From contig NC_051101.1 of assembly GCF_901709675.1 (NCBI RefSeq), positions 10,436,501 to 10,500,500 on the forward strand: a stretch of 64,000 nt of DNA. The letters are read 5' to 3'. The position numbers and the translations under genes are program-made. The stretch is from Syngnathus acus. Lineage: Eukaryota > Chordata > Actinopteri > Syngnathiformes > Syngnathidae. Below are positions 46,698 to 59,504 of the stretch, piece after piece. The notes beneath the pieces were generated by a model. The model was given only the letters and a program-made list of their open reading frames with translations. It did no database searches and was not told where the DNA came from. Within the stretch, counting starts at the first letter, position 1; every line of letters starts with the position of its first letter.

Positions 46698-49600
46698 CTA
46701 GAATAAGACATCTTCGTTCTCGATCATGAGTTGCACCACAAGCTTCTGTTGCCTCATGTCGTTCAGCGTGGTCAAGGCGTTCTGCTCTGGGGGCTGCATC
46801 AGAGTCGGACCAAAGACGATGCCCAAGTTCTCAGAAGTCATGAGATTGTCCTTTTCGAAGGTTGTTACCCTGGAATGTGACAAAGACGAGCTTTGGAAAG
46901 GATCGAGTGGAGCAATTCTCAATTCTGTTATTGTATGGCAGCAATCTATTGTGACAGGCAGAACTAATAAAGTGCTCTTATGTTACCAGCACACATCATT
47001 AGTTCAGTAGAAATACTTTTTATTGACGTTTTTGTCTGGTGACGTGGTTTAGGGGTTTTCGAAAGTTAAATATGTGCCTTGGCTTAAAAATATGTTGGGC
47101 TGTAGATGACATTAGTTCCAGCAATACCTACGAACGCCACTAGATGGCGGTAATACCACAAAAACCCTGTCAGGCTTTTTAAACGGATGTGTAGTTTTAC
47201 AATAGTTCTATTAGGTAATTGGGGTTTATAAGAATTTTTTTTAATATATATAAAATTGATTAAAAAAATCTCATTATTTTGACTTAAAGTAAATTTTTAC
47301 AAAAAAAAAAGAAAATATTTATGGTGATATTTGAGTGGCGCTTATTTTTTTTGCATTGTGTTTGTCTGCAATATCTTTTGTGCCTCACCTTTTAAGGTGA
47401 GCCATCAGGTAGCGTAAAGTCTCATAGTGAGCCGGGGGAAGCTGCAGCAAACCCTCGTGGATGGCCTCTAGTCTGCATTCAGCATTTGGAATTTCTGCGG
47501 AAATGATTGAAATGAGTAACATGTTAAAAAAAATCCAAGCGATGAAACGAGGAGTCCGTACTTGCAGCTTGAATGAATTTGGGGTACAAGTCAAACGTAA
47601 TGACAGGGATGGGGAGGTCTCGCAAGTAAAGCTTCAGAGCGCCGGCAATGATGTTGATGTCTGCATAGGCACTGGCACTGATGTCGGCCTTTTCACCTTC
47701 TGTTGACGAGAATACAAACAATATTTGTAGTTTTCCACTGTAAAATATTCTCACCAAATTTGAGCAAATTATTCATTTTTTTTTTTCCCAGTCATGGGAA
47801 CATATTTTTCAGTCAGCTTATTCAAGATGATGTGAAGATGACAAACCTCGGTCAAAGGCGAGTCTAACGTCCTCGATGTGCTCTGAAAAGCCGGACACTC
47901 TGTAGAGACCTTCCGATTTCATACCTGCAACACAAACGTCGTCACGGTGTGCACGCAGGAATACCGCCTCCGCCATCTTACCTCGGAGCTCAATCTCTCG
48001 GATGCAGAGATCCACCACCATTGGCCTCGGGGTGTTATGGGCCTTGACCAGTGTGGTGAGATCACAGCTGAACACTTTCTTTATCCGCCGCAGATCCGGT
48101 TGGCAGTCGCTTGGAACCAGTTTGGAGCACTGTTTGTGTACATTCAGCCCGCAATCTACGGGGGGGAGGAGATAACGAAAGGGCCATCAGCCTCGGCAGC
48201 CGCGATAACCCAAACACAGCGGTGTGAGGCTTAAGACCAAGTGAAAGTGACGAGTGCTATCACACGGCACGGCCGCTCTCGCTTGCTTCACTGCGCAAAT
48301 ATGAGATAACGACAACAGGAAGTCGTTAGAGTTACGAGCAAAGTGTGTCAAAGATGTCCGACGACAGATTTGGGATTAAAATGGTGGCTAGTGTCCTTGT
48401 AGCGATGCATCAGAGTTAGAAATGGAGTGAGAGAGAGGGCAAAGATGTTCCTTCTGCTTTCAAAAGCACGAGTTCTCATGGTGCAGGCTAAGCCTCCGGC
48501 TTAGCAGCGTGGAAAATGCGTTAACAACAAACACTGTGTTTTGGGGGAAAAGCTGCCAGGTCTTGATTTGTGTCTGTGCTCCAAAAATGAAATCTTGTGG
48601 TGGTTTATATTTAGTTACATTTGACCCATCTATAACCTTTCACACAAACATATAAGTCATTTATATTTTTAATTGAATTTAAAGGGAATAAGAAGAGATG
48701 TTTTCATCGGACGGGGAGCTCGTCTGCTGTGATCACTCCCACAACAGCGCAAACGCCTGTTTCTGTCTGCTCGCATGAAGCCAATAATACACCCAGAAAT
48801 GAGAACTCCACCCATGCAGCGGAATTGCATTGGGCATCAAAATGGGGCCCCGGCGTTTGCTCAGTGTTTCTAAAAGGAAGGATGATGTAACTCGGAGGTA
48901 AACATGTTCCCATCCGAGCTTTTTGGGAAGGCGTTACATTCAAAATGAGTGAATATTAGCACACACACAAAAAAATAAAAATAAATAAAATAATAATAAA
49001 TATTTATAAAATAATATTAAAAAAAATCAATTATATATGGGTTGATAAGAATTTGCAATTCACAACTTAACTCGGAGTTGGGTTTCGCATATGCCTTGTG
49101 ACCGACAAGAAATTCTTTGTCTAGTGAGTGAATGCTCCGCTATGGAGTTACCTGAGCAGCGGACACCTTGGGCAATCAGACCCCACATGAAGTTGGCGCA
49201 GTACTCGCACCAGTGTGGGCCTCGAAAGGTGTGTACCTGCAAGTGGACAACCCACGATTACAAACCCACAGTTGAGCATTGCACCTCCATGTCCAAGTTG
49301 AAGAATCCTTTTGATGGGCAACACAGAGCTTACTTTGGGATGGGGTCCCTCAGTGGGCTGGCAGATTAAAGGATTTCCGATTATGTGTCTAGCATCTGCT
49401 GCTAGGCAATCAAATACATGCAAATCTGCAAGTCATGTTTGTGCATCCCAAAACATTATAAGGATGACACCTGTGTGTAGTCAAAACACACACCTTCCAA
49501 ATATGGAAAGACTGAAATGAACATATGGCTGATGCTTAGGGATTTGTTTTTGTTCTCAAATGACCAATTGGAACTTTTGAAACTTAATAGATATTCTCAA

Positions 49601-52600
49601 AAATGAACTCAAAACTGTCTATAGTGCTTTCAGGACATAAAATGAACCATTACTTTATTTGGAGTCAATAGAGTAACACAAAGAGTTTAAAATCAATAAT
49701 CAATACGTTCCGCTGTAAATGGGGGGGGGGGTCATTATTTACGCATGGAGATCAGCTGTGTATGCTTCCATCAAAACAACACTTTAGCTGCTAATGTAAA
49801 ACGATATAATATCTCTATTTCCATTCAAAATGTGCACACGCAAAAATAAAAACAGCTCACCTTGAAGTTATGGATCTTCTCATAGGAGCACTGCTTCTCT
49901 GTGGTGTCTTTCAAAGCGCTCTGTCTCACCAGAGAGGACGAAATCTGCGGACAGGAGGCCAAGAGTTTTAGAGGCTTCCACAAAAGTGTCTCTTTGCTCC
50001 CAAGTTTGACTCCCAGCGCAAACGCTAACAATTCCTGTCGCTTCCGCTCTTGTCTTTTAGCTTTATGGTTAGTCAGCTCCCCCGCTAAACCTCCTCGGTT
50101 ATTTTCGGCCTCCGTACTGGACTGTTCCCACGGACCCTCCATCTCCTCCGGAGGAAGATGCAAAAAGGGTGCCGGCCGGCTAATCCGCTCCCCTCTAAGT
50201 TTAGAGGGCAACTGATGGCTCCACTTCTGGCTTCGACGGGGAGGGGAGACGAGGAACAAGATGGGCAGTTGGGTGGCCTGAGGGTTGGAGTGTGCCTCGC
50301 ACAATGGCCCTCTTTCACACGCCCAGAAAAGAGCTAGAGAGAGAGAGAGAGAACAGGCTCTATGATGGGGAGGGGCTGTGGGAGGGGAGGTTGCTGTCAG
50401 GACTGTTTCACACAGCTCAACAGCTCTGTAAAGCGGGATCAATAGTGCAGACGCCCTCTTTATATCACAGAGCACTCTCACATTAGCCTACTGCCTTCCG
50501 GACACACTCCACTCCACTTAGCTGCAGATTCAAAAATGCCAGCAGCACGCAGAGAGCCAAGCACTCGGGCTTCCTAAATGTGTCACAAAACAGAACCCGA
50601 GATTATTGGGCCGGGACAGATGAGGAGCTTCTGAAGAGATCATGACCTCTAGCTTTGTTAGATAGCTGGTGGAATTCCCCACCCTAACACACGCGTGGAG
50701 TCTTCCGGAAACAGTAGCAAACAATTTTCATCAGTCACAAGAAGAGACAGAATCCGGGGCTGGGGGGGATTACTGCCATAATCCAGATATAGGAAATAAT
50801 CCGAGAGTGCTCAAATCCATGTAAAAGAGCAAAGGAAGCTCATTTTGCCATACGGTGGTTTAGCAGTGGGGGGCTGTTGCTAAGGTCGAGTTGAATTTGT
50901 GCACGTAAGCAAGTACAGGAAGCCTGTCAACTGCCCTTATTATCATTCCGTGACTAGTCAACACAAGAGAACAAAAAACACACAATTTACACAACACAAA
51001 GAAAGAAAGAAACACGTGAATAGTTAAATTCTTTAACGCAGGAGAACACAATAGCGATTAGCATTGGTTGACTTTAAAGGTGTTTTAATTTAAAAATTTA
51101 ATTTAATTTATGAATTATTGTTTATATTTATTATTTAAACATATATTAATTTAATTTTAAATTTAATTTCATAACAAATATTTTATTAAAACAAAAGCAA
51201 AACACACTTGTGGCAGCTAATCTTTCGGAAGCACACTGAACTGGAGTTTCATGTTTTTTCGAGGCGATTTTCAAAATTGACTTTGGAATTCTTTTTCCCT
51301 TTTTGTCCTCATACTTAAAGTTAAAGGATCGCTGCAAAGACTGACATGGCAGCTGTCACTGAGCGTGACATTCTTTGAGAAGACCTACACATACCAGAGG
51401 ATACAATTTAGCATACAAGTCAGAAGGGACAGATGAGAAATATATCACTGGATATTTTAGCCTCAAGAAGGGAGGGGCGGGGGCACGAATGAGCTTTGTC
51501 TACAGGCAGATGGCCTCTTGTCTGGCTAAAGAAAAGACATGGAAGAAAAGGACAAAAGGTGGTCACACACAACAAGCTCAGCTTTCTTTTGGACTGCCTT
51601 GACTCCTTTTATTCCGAGTCTTTGTGAGGGCACAAAGTGGACTCGTGTGAGTCCAAAATTAGTCGAAATCGAGATTTTTTTTCAAACGAGGGGGTATTTA
51701 CTGACAGAGCAGGTTATTATCTGTACAAACAACAGAGACATTACTGTGAGGATCATTTCAGGGGAAGTAACCAGACCAGCCTGTCCGGCACCTCAGCCAG
51801 TCAGAGTGGTGAGGATCAGGAGGAATGTGGTAGACGTCTGACCACATTCAGCATGCAAAAGGAATTTAACTGAGGAGATAAACCTACAGGCCGAGTTCCC
51901 TTTTTCGGCCCCCGGGAAGCATTTTGGTTGCACCGTGAGCCCACAGCCACGCATTAGAAGGGTAAATACGTGCCATACACTGAAGCCACTGTGTAAGTGA
52001 AGCCTCAGGGCGCGGCTGTGCGAATGGTAAACATGAAGGTCAAAAAGACTTTTCCACATTTAAGCCATCAGAGGTGAGCTGGGCTTTTTGGATAAATCTA
52101 ATCAAGCAAAAAAAAAAAAAAAAAAGGTGCAAACAGCTCAGATCATTGTATGCAGTATGAAAAAAAATATCAAAAAGACCTGCAGAGATATTTGAAATGT
52201 ACACAAGACGACTTTCAGGACATCAAACATTGCTGTGACTCAAACGACCATTGATGATTGTCGGTCGGGTATCCTAAAAATGAACACACCGAGGCATTTT
52301 AAATCAATTGATGACATGTTGATCGATGGCCATTAGCTGTATTAATGTCTCGGGTGTCAGGTTACAGAAAAGCGAAGCGATGACTGATGCCGATAGGACA
52401 GCCGATGCTCACGCTCAGAGTTGTCACGTGTCGCCAAAATATTCTTTAAATGTCTTTAATTTGTTAGAAGAAATCACGTGGTGTGAATTAAACATCATAG
52501 AGCACACACATAAAGATTGCCCCCTAGTGGACGGATTGCTAAATCTCTTCCAGGGAAAAGGAGCGCTTCTTTACAAGACATTCACAGACCATTACGAAAC

Positions 52601-55600
52601 TACCCGTGGAAAACAATGCGCTTTTTGTTTCAGCGTGGTTCATACGCATGCCACAGAGAGCAAAGGCCCCCATCCACTCGGTCATCATTACCTTTCAGAG
52701 AAAGCAATGAAGCATGGCAACACACACCCGCAGGCGGCTATCTGATAATGTGCACTTAACTCCCAGGACAACTCGTCCTCTAAAATCACTTTTGTGCCAC
52801 TGTAAAAATGTAGGGCGAAAGTTGATTAAAATCACAGTATCACTCCGGATCTGTTCAAACGCCCAGATCACCGATATATGTACACACACGCAAGGAATTG
52901 AGTGTGTGAACTTGACATAACATGCTAACATTTTGAAAATTGGCTACTACCACACAGCCATGCACTCACCTGTTCATCCCTGACAAAGGTAACCCTGCGG
53001 GATTGTGTGTGTCCGCGGCTCAGCCTGTGCACCACCTTGTCCTTTAGCAGCGAGGTATACCCAAGATGCTCATAAATGGGATTTGCAGTCATTTTAGCGA
53101 TATACTCCGCTGCCTTGGTCTCGATGTAGAGTGTGATGAGGGCGTCCGTGACCAGGTCGTGCACGGATTCGAACCTCTTCTCGGCGACAAAGTGCTTCCC
53201 ATCGTAGAACAGCCTGTAGTTGAGAGTCTGCGGCCCGAATCTAGACGGATGGTTTGAGTTGAGGTGAGACAAGCGAGCTGGATGAATTAGCTTTAGCTTT
53301 GATACCTTAAGGCCAAAGTGTGCGTCCCGGGCTGTCTTTGGCTTTCCCTGATCAAGTAGGAACCATCAGCAGGCCTGAGAAGTTCATCTGCATACTCTCG
53401 AGAGATCATGCCATGGAACCTGGTACCAATTATAACATATTGGATTTGAAAGAAAAAAAAAAGTTAAACATTTTTAGTACAGTGATTAAATTTACACTCA
53501 CTCTCTGCCGTAATATTTTGGCCTGCTTTCCATCTGTAAAACAAAAAAGATAGTCAACCAAAAAAAAAAAAAAACGTGAGCATACAAATATTTCTTCCGC
53601 TCCTATATACTCACTCACCTCTTTGGGACATACGATCCTTTTCGGTCTTGGGGCCTCCTGCTGTAATTGGTACACTGTTAGAGAAACATATGTGGACTTT
53701 AATTAAGGCCTGTGCGTGTGCAATTCAGTGCAAGTTGTAATTACTTCAAAATAGTAGATTGGACCCAAAAAAAATGTCGCCGATGTACATTTAAGAAGAG
53801 GTATACTAAATTAGAAGCTGCGAGGCGGCAGCAAGTGTGGCCCGGACATTGTAAAAGGGTGAAAGCTCGAAAAGAGGGAGGGAGAAAAAAAACCCACTGA
53901 AATCCTCCTTAAAGTAAAAGTAACTAACATGTAGTAGTCTTAAGTGTTATATATAAATGTTGTACTTATTATTAATTTGAATATTAAATTAATTTGAATT
54001 CAAAATTTGAAAAAGGGTGAATCCTGCCAACACAAATCTTTAACAGCAGTTTCAGAAGTCAATGGACCACTTATAGTAAATATTTAGTTGAGAACTTTTA
54101 GAACAAAGCAACTACATTGCTGGAGCTAGAGGGGGGCCGCAAGGGGCACTGTCACCCCCACTGAGATATACTTGGATCCCCCCAGGTGCCAGGTTAGGTA
54201 ATTGACTTTGGGTATTTTATGATTTTCTGGTAATCTTTTTCCAAATTTCCCCTCGTGGCCAATACGGAACATATTATGAATATTTATTAGCATTTTCTGA
54301 AGAATATTTGGGGTTTCTAAAAGAAATATATTTTCGAGGGGTTTTCAGACCCCCTTGGCCCCTCCAGGACAAAATCCTAGCTCCATCAATGCAGCCCATA
54401 GTTCCTCAGCTGCAGCCCGTGTGAAGCCGAGCCCACTTTTTATCACAGAAAATTCTGCTGGAAGGGAACAAGCTTCCTCACTGTGTGTATGTTCATGTTT
54501 TTGTCAAAATGACTTAAGATCTGGGCGTCATCCATCCCTTTGACACAATAAGTGCTGATGGGACCAAACACAATGATTAGAAAAATATGCAGACATTTAA
54601 TATATGGAAAACAAATGCAACAAAAGGAAATTGCTACAATGTGTCACAGTTTCCATTTGCACTCGTGTTGCTCCCCACTTAAAATGATTGGAGTCGCATC
54701 AAATATGGACGAGTGGATCCATTTCCTCCCGCAAGGCATAAAACACTGGGTGGAGAAGTGGGCGATATTCAGATCCTCTTCACAGAGAGAAAATCGTGTT
54801 TTCTCCAGCGAGCGTAACCTATTTTACTCGCACTCGAGTTCATGTTGCTCAGCATGAAGAAAGAAAGCCTCATTTGAAATCAATGTTTTTCATTCACATC
54901 ACATATTGGAAAAGCGTGCGGATGGTTTACAAATGACTAATACACTTCCCACACAGAGGGCAAATTTATCGTTAATCATTATACTCACAGTAGGACTTCC
55001 ATATTGGTGGTTGGTAATCCTCAGGGTCTGTAAAAACATAAAAAGTGAAACAGGTCACTGTGTCGCTCTCAACGGTGCAAAACAGCGTTGGTTTTTTTTG
55101 CCTCAAGGACAATCGATACATTCCAACATGTACTGGATCTATGGCACCAGCCCAGAACATTTAGTATGAGGAAATTACATTACAAAGGCATAAACTCCTG
55201 TTCATATTTTTTTTTATACCAAATACCACCTAAAAAACATTTAGCTATCCAAATATCACCATTTTTCTTGATCAACATTAAAATACAGTAGCGTAGTAGG
55301 TCAAAGTGTTCATCAAAAACAAAGATGGGTTTTATCCCCACAAAGCCAATTTAATGTTATTGTAAGTCACTGTAACGTGATATTTAATTTGAAAATTGAG
55401 TCTGGAGCTGATTTGACACTTCATTGTTAGCATTGCGGTAAAGTAGCCTTCATTAAAGTTTGTTGACTGAACAACACAGAGCAGTTAAGAGTAGTAAGTG
55501 CATCATGAATCATATCAACATGCATTCCTTTGCCCACCACACCCTTCAGGCCTGAAGTGGTGAAATAAAACACACCTGAGCGCTCCGGGGGATTAAATTT

Positions 55601-58451
55601 GTGTCAACTAGTAAGCACTTGTTAGATGAGGCTACTGTGGATCAAGCAGTAAAATAATATCGACGTCTAACAGCATCACCAGTTCGGATTTTATAAAGGC
55701 CATTTTCAAAGTATGAAAAATTAGCCTGTGCATTTGGGGGTTCATTTTCTTCAGCCCAGCCAGATCAAATTTCCTCATTCTATTCGTGGTTTCTCAAAAC
55801 CTGATGTACACGATAAAGAAATGAATCATCACGAGATTGCGTTTGCAGATATGTTGCCTGTGTGGTTGGCTGGGCATTGCACTGTGCAAACCGAAAAGAT
55901 TGATTCCACTGCAGTTTGTTCAAAGAATTTGATTTCATCTGATTGTCTGCCAAATACTCTTCTTGGAATCTACCATCCTGGTTTCTTTCGATTCGGAATC
56001 CAACCGACACTCCTCTAGACTCACAACATGTATGATGATGCAAATACGGGCAAAACATCAAAAGGGTTTTCATACTTCTAAGTGCCTGCCGATGGGGGAG
56101 AATGCCGGATGACACAGCTGGAGGCCAGCCCCCCGAAAGCGATTAGACGCATCGCCGACGAGTTCTTCTACAGTCGCATGGGCTCATTAAAATAATAATC
56201 ATGTTTACTCGAGTGGCAAAGAGCATATTTGATGAATGAAGATAACATGCCTGCATTTTTGGGACCTGTGGGTGTATAATATAGACTCAGTAAAGTGCAA
56301 CTATAAAAATAAAAAATTCTCTAAAAAATGTAAAAAATATCATACGAGTTTCAAAATCTAAATTTTCCAGATTTTTCAGATATGCACAGATAGTGTTAGA
56401 AAAAAAACACAAACACTGCCGCAAAGGGGAGCGGAGAGTGTGTAAATATTTCCCAGGCTGTTAGCAATTTAGCAATGATTCATTGGCCCATTGAGCAACT
56501 GCGGTGACAGAGACTCTCCACGCTTTGCTTTCTAGCTCCAGATACATCCAAAATGATGAATAGAATTGAGGAATATTGTGAATATATCTATATTAATCTT
56601 TCAGTCAGTAGACTTGACACCACTTTTAAATTTTATAATTTATCGTTACAATGCCGGGAATGTGATTTAAAAAAACAAGATATGAGCAATCAAAATAGTA
56701 CAAAAAGGTCAGAATGTTTGTTATTAGCTACGCAGCTGAGGAATGCGTCCAGTCATCCTGCAAGGTTCAACGTTATCATTTTCTCCATGGACGCCGTGTT
56801 CTTGAAAAACTCACGTCACATTATAAGCTGCTAAAATCATGTGACTGCTACCAAGCTGTAGAAGAGCTTTGTAGAAGAACCAAGCTATTGTGTGTGTGTA
56901 TCTCAGCAGTAGGGAGACCATCTGTTGTATGATGACCCAAGTCCAAAAAAAAAAAAATGCACCGAAGCCTTGGTGTCGATTCGAGCCGGCAGGTACGACC
57001 TACCACATTTCGATAGCCTCTGTGCTAACTGTAAAATCCAGTTTCACACGATCCTCAACGGAAAGGAGGAAAAATATGAGTGGAAAGACTTTTGAGGTGA
57101 CCACCAGTATTTAGCAGGCGCATGTGCTGCGGGGTGTTGAGCAGAACACTTCGGATTTCATTCCATCTCTTTAAACGATGTTGTCATTCACATCCTGAAG
57201 CTCACAGTATTTTTTCTTTCTCTTTACTCCATCACATAATTTCTCTCTTGAGAGCCATGTGGGAAATGGAGCATTGTCGTGTGCATGCTCCTGTTTGTAT
57301 CGATGCCAACAACATTTGGGATTATGCAGTTTGAAATAAACAGCTCTCACCTAAGACTGTGCATATTCCATGGCACTCTTGTTTTCACCGAGACAGGGTG
57401 TCGCGTTTTATTCAACCGTACTCGCAACGAGCTGGCGAGACAGAGTGAGCCAAACACGCATTTCTTTTGCAGCCAGAACAGACGGCCTGATTTGGGTCAG
57501 CAAACAGCACCAGCCAGGATTCATTTTGCCGCGTGGTGGAGATTATTCAAATGTTGAGTCTGCCTGCCAAAAAGCTCGACTTGAAAATAATCATACCCTT
57601 GCGACAACCACTCCATCGCTGGCGGCAACGCAGCTAGTAACCTCTGATAATTACGCCGAGTGGTAATGACAGCCCTCGAAATGAAAAGTGTTTCCTTCTA
57701 AAGCAAGCAAGGCAGGAGTCCAAAAAGTAAAACGTGTATCAAAGTGGCTGCTTTCTGAGGTCCACGCATAAATAATAATGCGGCCTAAAACATGTTATAA
57801 CTCAAGTTATGTCAACAGGTAATGACGGATTGTCCCACCTACTGGGCACCGCATCAGGAAAATGTGACTCTGGCGCAGGCCAAAATACTTATTTCAATAT
57901 ACAACGGAATCTCGGTCCATAAATTTCATCGGGTGCAGAAACGTTTGTAAACTGAGTTAACGTTTCCTATTGAAATGAATGGAAATGCAATTATTCCGTT
58001 CCAACCTCCAAACAGTGGTAGCGATATTTCGGTATTTCTAATACTTTGGTTAAATTATTTAAAACCTAGATTTAGATCTTGATAGAACATTCCAAATTGC
58101 CTTTTGGTTTTTGTTACAGGTCAGGACAGGTTTCATTATACAAGATGCACTATGTCACTGTATTGTGTGGCATATTTGGGTTTTCACAACCCCAGAGAAC
58201 TTCCAAGCATGGAAAGTGAAGTGCACTTGCCAAACATGAGCATTGCTTGCAGCCCACCACCAAGTGGGAAACTATGAATGTGATTGGTCCCAATTTAGCA
58301 TGAGCATGCATGTATGCACAAATAAGACAGGTTATAAGGAAGACATTTCACGTGCTACTATACTCTATGTACAAATGTAAGACGGTGCATTTCAACTCTT
58401 ACCAGATGACACGGACGAACCAGAGAGGCTTGAATTACTCGACGCTGCCAT
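46698..58451 (-). CDS. CHN2: Beta-chimaerin (CHN2), SH2-C1-RhoGAP isoform
   Basis: Thirteen exons give 465 codons (human 468): 58403-58451, 54989-55027, 53619-53674, 53502-53533, 53306-53419, 52970-53240, 49861-49944, 49152-49236, 47982-48155, 47847-47924, 47562-47699, 47389-47494 and 46698-46869. The N-terminus ([17 protein letters not shown]) leads to an SH2 domain ([27 protein letters not shown]). A C1 domain follows, with the full His/Cys zinc pattern ([27 protein letters not shown]). The RhoGAP domain carries the arginine finger in GLYRVSG and ends ENEDVLF. Known role: diacylglycerol-responsive GTPase activator for Rac. In this family the SH2 region packs on the C1 domain in the inactive form. 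Introns are large by local standards (up to 3.4 kb). No frame break was found. Confidence 0.96.
48673..48890. repeat. Dispersed repeat copy 2, in a CHN2 intron
   Basis: Same-orientation relative of 25030-25240. It also shares the 17-mer GCGTTTGCTCAGTGTTT (48853-48869) with 8767-8783 in the long CEP85 intron, which may mark a third, poorer copy. Confidence 0.45.
49945..50142 (-). CDS. CHN2: CHN2 alternative first coding exon (SH2-less isoform)
   Basis: A reading frame opens at the ATG 50142-50140 ([15 protein letters not shown]) and runs without a stop for 66 codons. It continues in frame through the acceptor into the exon at 49861-49944 ([11 protein letters not shown]). Its second half ([19 protein letters not shown], then WKPLKLLA) resembles the N-terminus of the short alpha1/beta1 chimaerins, which lack the SH2 domain. 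The alternative exon is therefore a 5' extension of the shared exon rather than a separate exon. It would give a protein of C1 plus RhoGAP only. Assignment rests on similarity recalled from the family; transcript data were not available. Confidence 0.75.
50143..50490 (-). promoter_or_regulatory. CHN2: Internal CHN2 promoter and leader
   Basis: A minus-strand TATAAA (plus TTTATA at 50459-50464) sits about 320 bp upstream of the alternative ATG. A GA microsatellite lies at about 50334-50351. No ATG occurs in frame between the TATA box and 50142. This fits an internal promoter for the short isoform. Confidence 0.5.
58081..58185 (+). repeat. CPVL intron/exon fragment copied into the first CHN2 intron
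   Basis: 58081-58134 (GATAGAACATTCCAAATTG...CAGGTCAGGACAGGTTTCA) matches 62553-62600 of CPVL. That CPVL stretch covers the end of an intron, its AG acceptor and the first bases of the exon at 62585. A second piece (TGGCATATTTGGGTTTT, 58168-58184) matches 62529-62545, but the two pieces are in reversed order compared with CPVL. No coding frame is kept. Confidence 0.6.
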
Positions 58452-59100
58452 CTCGTCCCCTCCTCTCCTTCACTGCCGCTCAGCCAAGGTGCGCTCCCGG
58501 CAGCAGCAACCTCCTACCCGGCGGTGCTTCCATGACGCTCGGCTTGGACCTGACCGGACCGGACGCAGTCTTCTTTTTCTATGAATGAGCCAGCCGATCA
58601 AATCCTCGGAGCGCGCACGGTCGCCGATGAGTGGCGCAAGAAACGAACAAATGTAGGCTTCCCCCCCCCCCCGTTCTTCTTCTTAAGGGGAGAGACGTAC
58701 CGCCTCCTCCACCACGAGAAGGTCCAGCGAACGTGGCTCACATGTCTACAGGTTGCCGATGCAAACGTACGGCAGCAGGCAGCCTGCTGCCTCCATGTGC
58801 CTCCCTTCCCTTCCTTCCAGGAGGCTCGCAGCGTATAAACACACTTGGCCGCCGCAGAAGCTCAGACGCGCCTTCTTAAAGTGAAAGTTGCACTTGCTGC
58901 ACAGGAAGAAAAAAAAGAAAAAGGAGCCACCATCAAATTAGAAAACCAAATTACTTTACGACCCAATTGGACTAAGTATTCATATCGCGTCCAATTGAAA
59001 TGTCATTTTCGGTCGACCTCATTAAAAACTATCTCAGATCGAAGGGGTAATCGCGCCATCTAGTGGCCCTAGTTTTGCGTCGCATCTGATGACGTCACGG
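58452..59100 (-). promoter_or_regulatory. CHN2: CHN2 upstream promoter region
   Basis: The GC-rich segment directly upstream of the SH2-isoform ATG (about 58452-58880) contains a C run at 58663-58672 and CpG-containing stretches. No TATA box is convincing. ORFs on the plus strand here reflect GC content only. Confidence 0.45.
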
Positions 59101-59504
59101 GGGCTAACAACTCCCAAATAAGTGCCGGCCCCATCAAATAAGCGGAATGCGGATTTGCACGCATAAAGATTTTATTCCAAGCATTGAACAAAGTATTTTA
59201 ATTTGGATTGCTCTCCAGCAAAATCAAGCAATTACGCACACATTAAAGGTCAAGAAAACATGCAAAATGATATGAAATCAAATTTCGGGTGCAATCATTT
59301 GAGCGAAACAGAAAAGAAGAAGTCAACCTCACTTGGTTACAGACACGGTGACCGAACGCATTTTTTTTTTCTTCAGAAGGACCCAGACGCAATTAAGTTG
59401 AAATGCAGCTCCTTGCACTTCAGATGGAAAGTCCTCCTCCTGTCATTTGCCGATGCAGCAGGAAGACAATGTGGACGAACGAGAGCTCAGCCGATTCTGG
59501 TCGT

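Noticed and set aside
58310-58879. Plus-strand ORFs over the CHN2 first exon
   Set aside because: They are GC-rich shadows of the CHN2 promoter and first exon, with no protein features.
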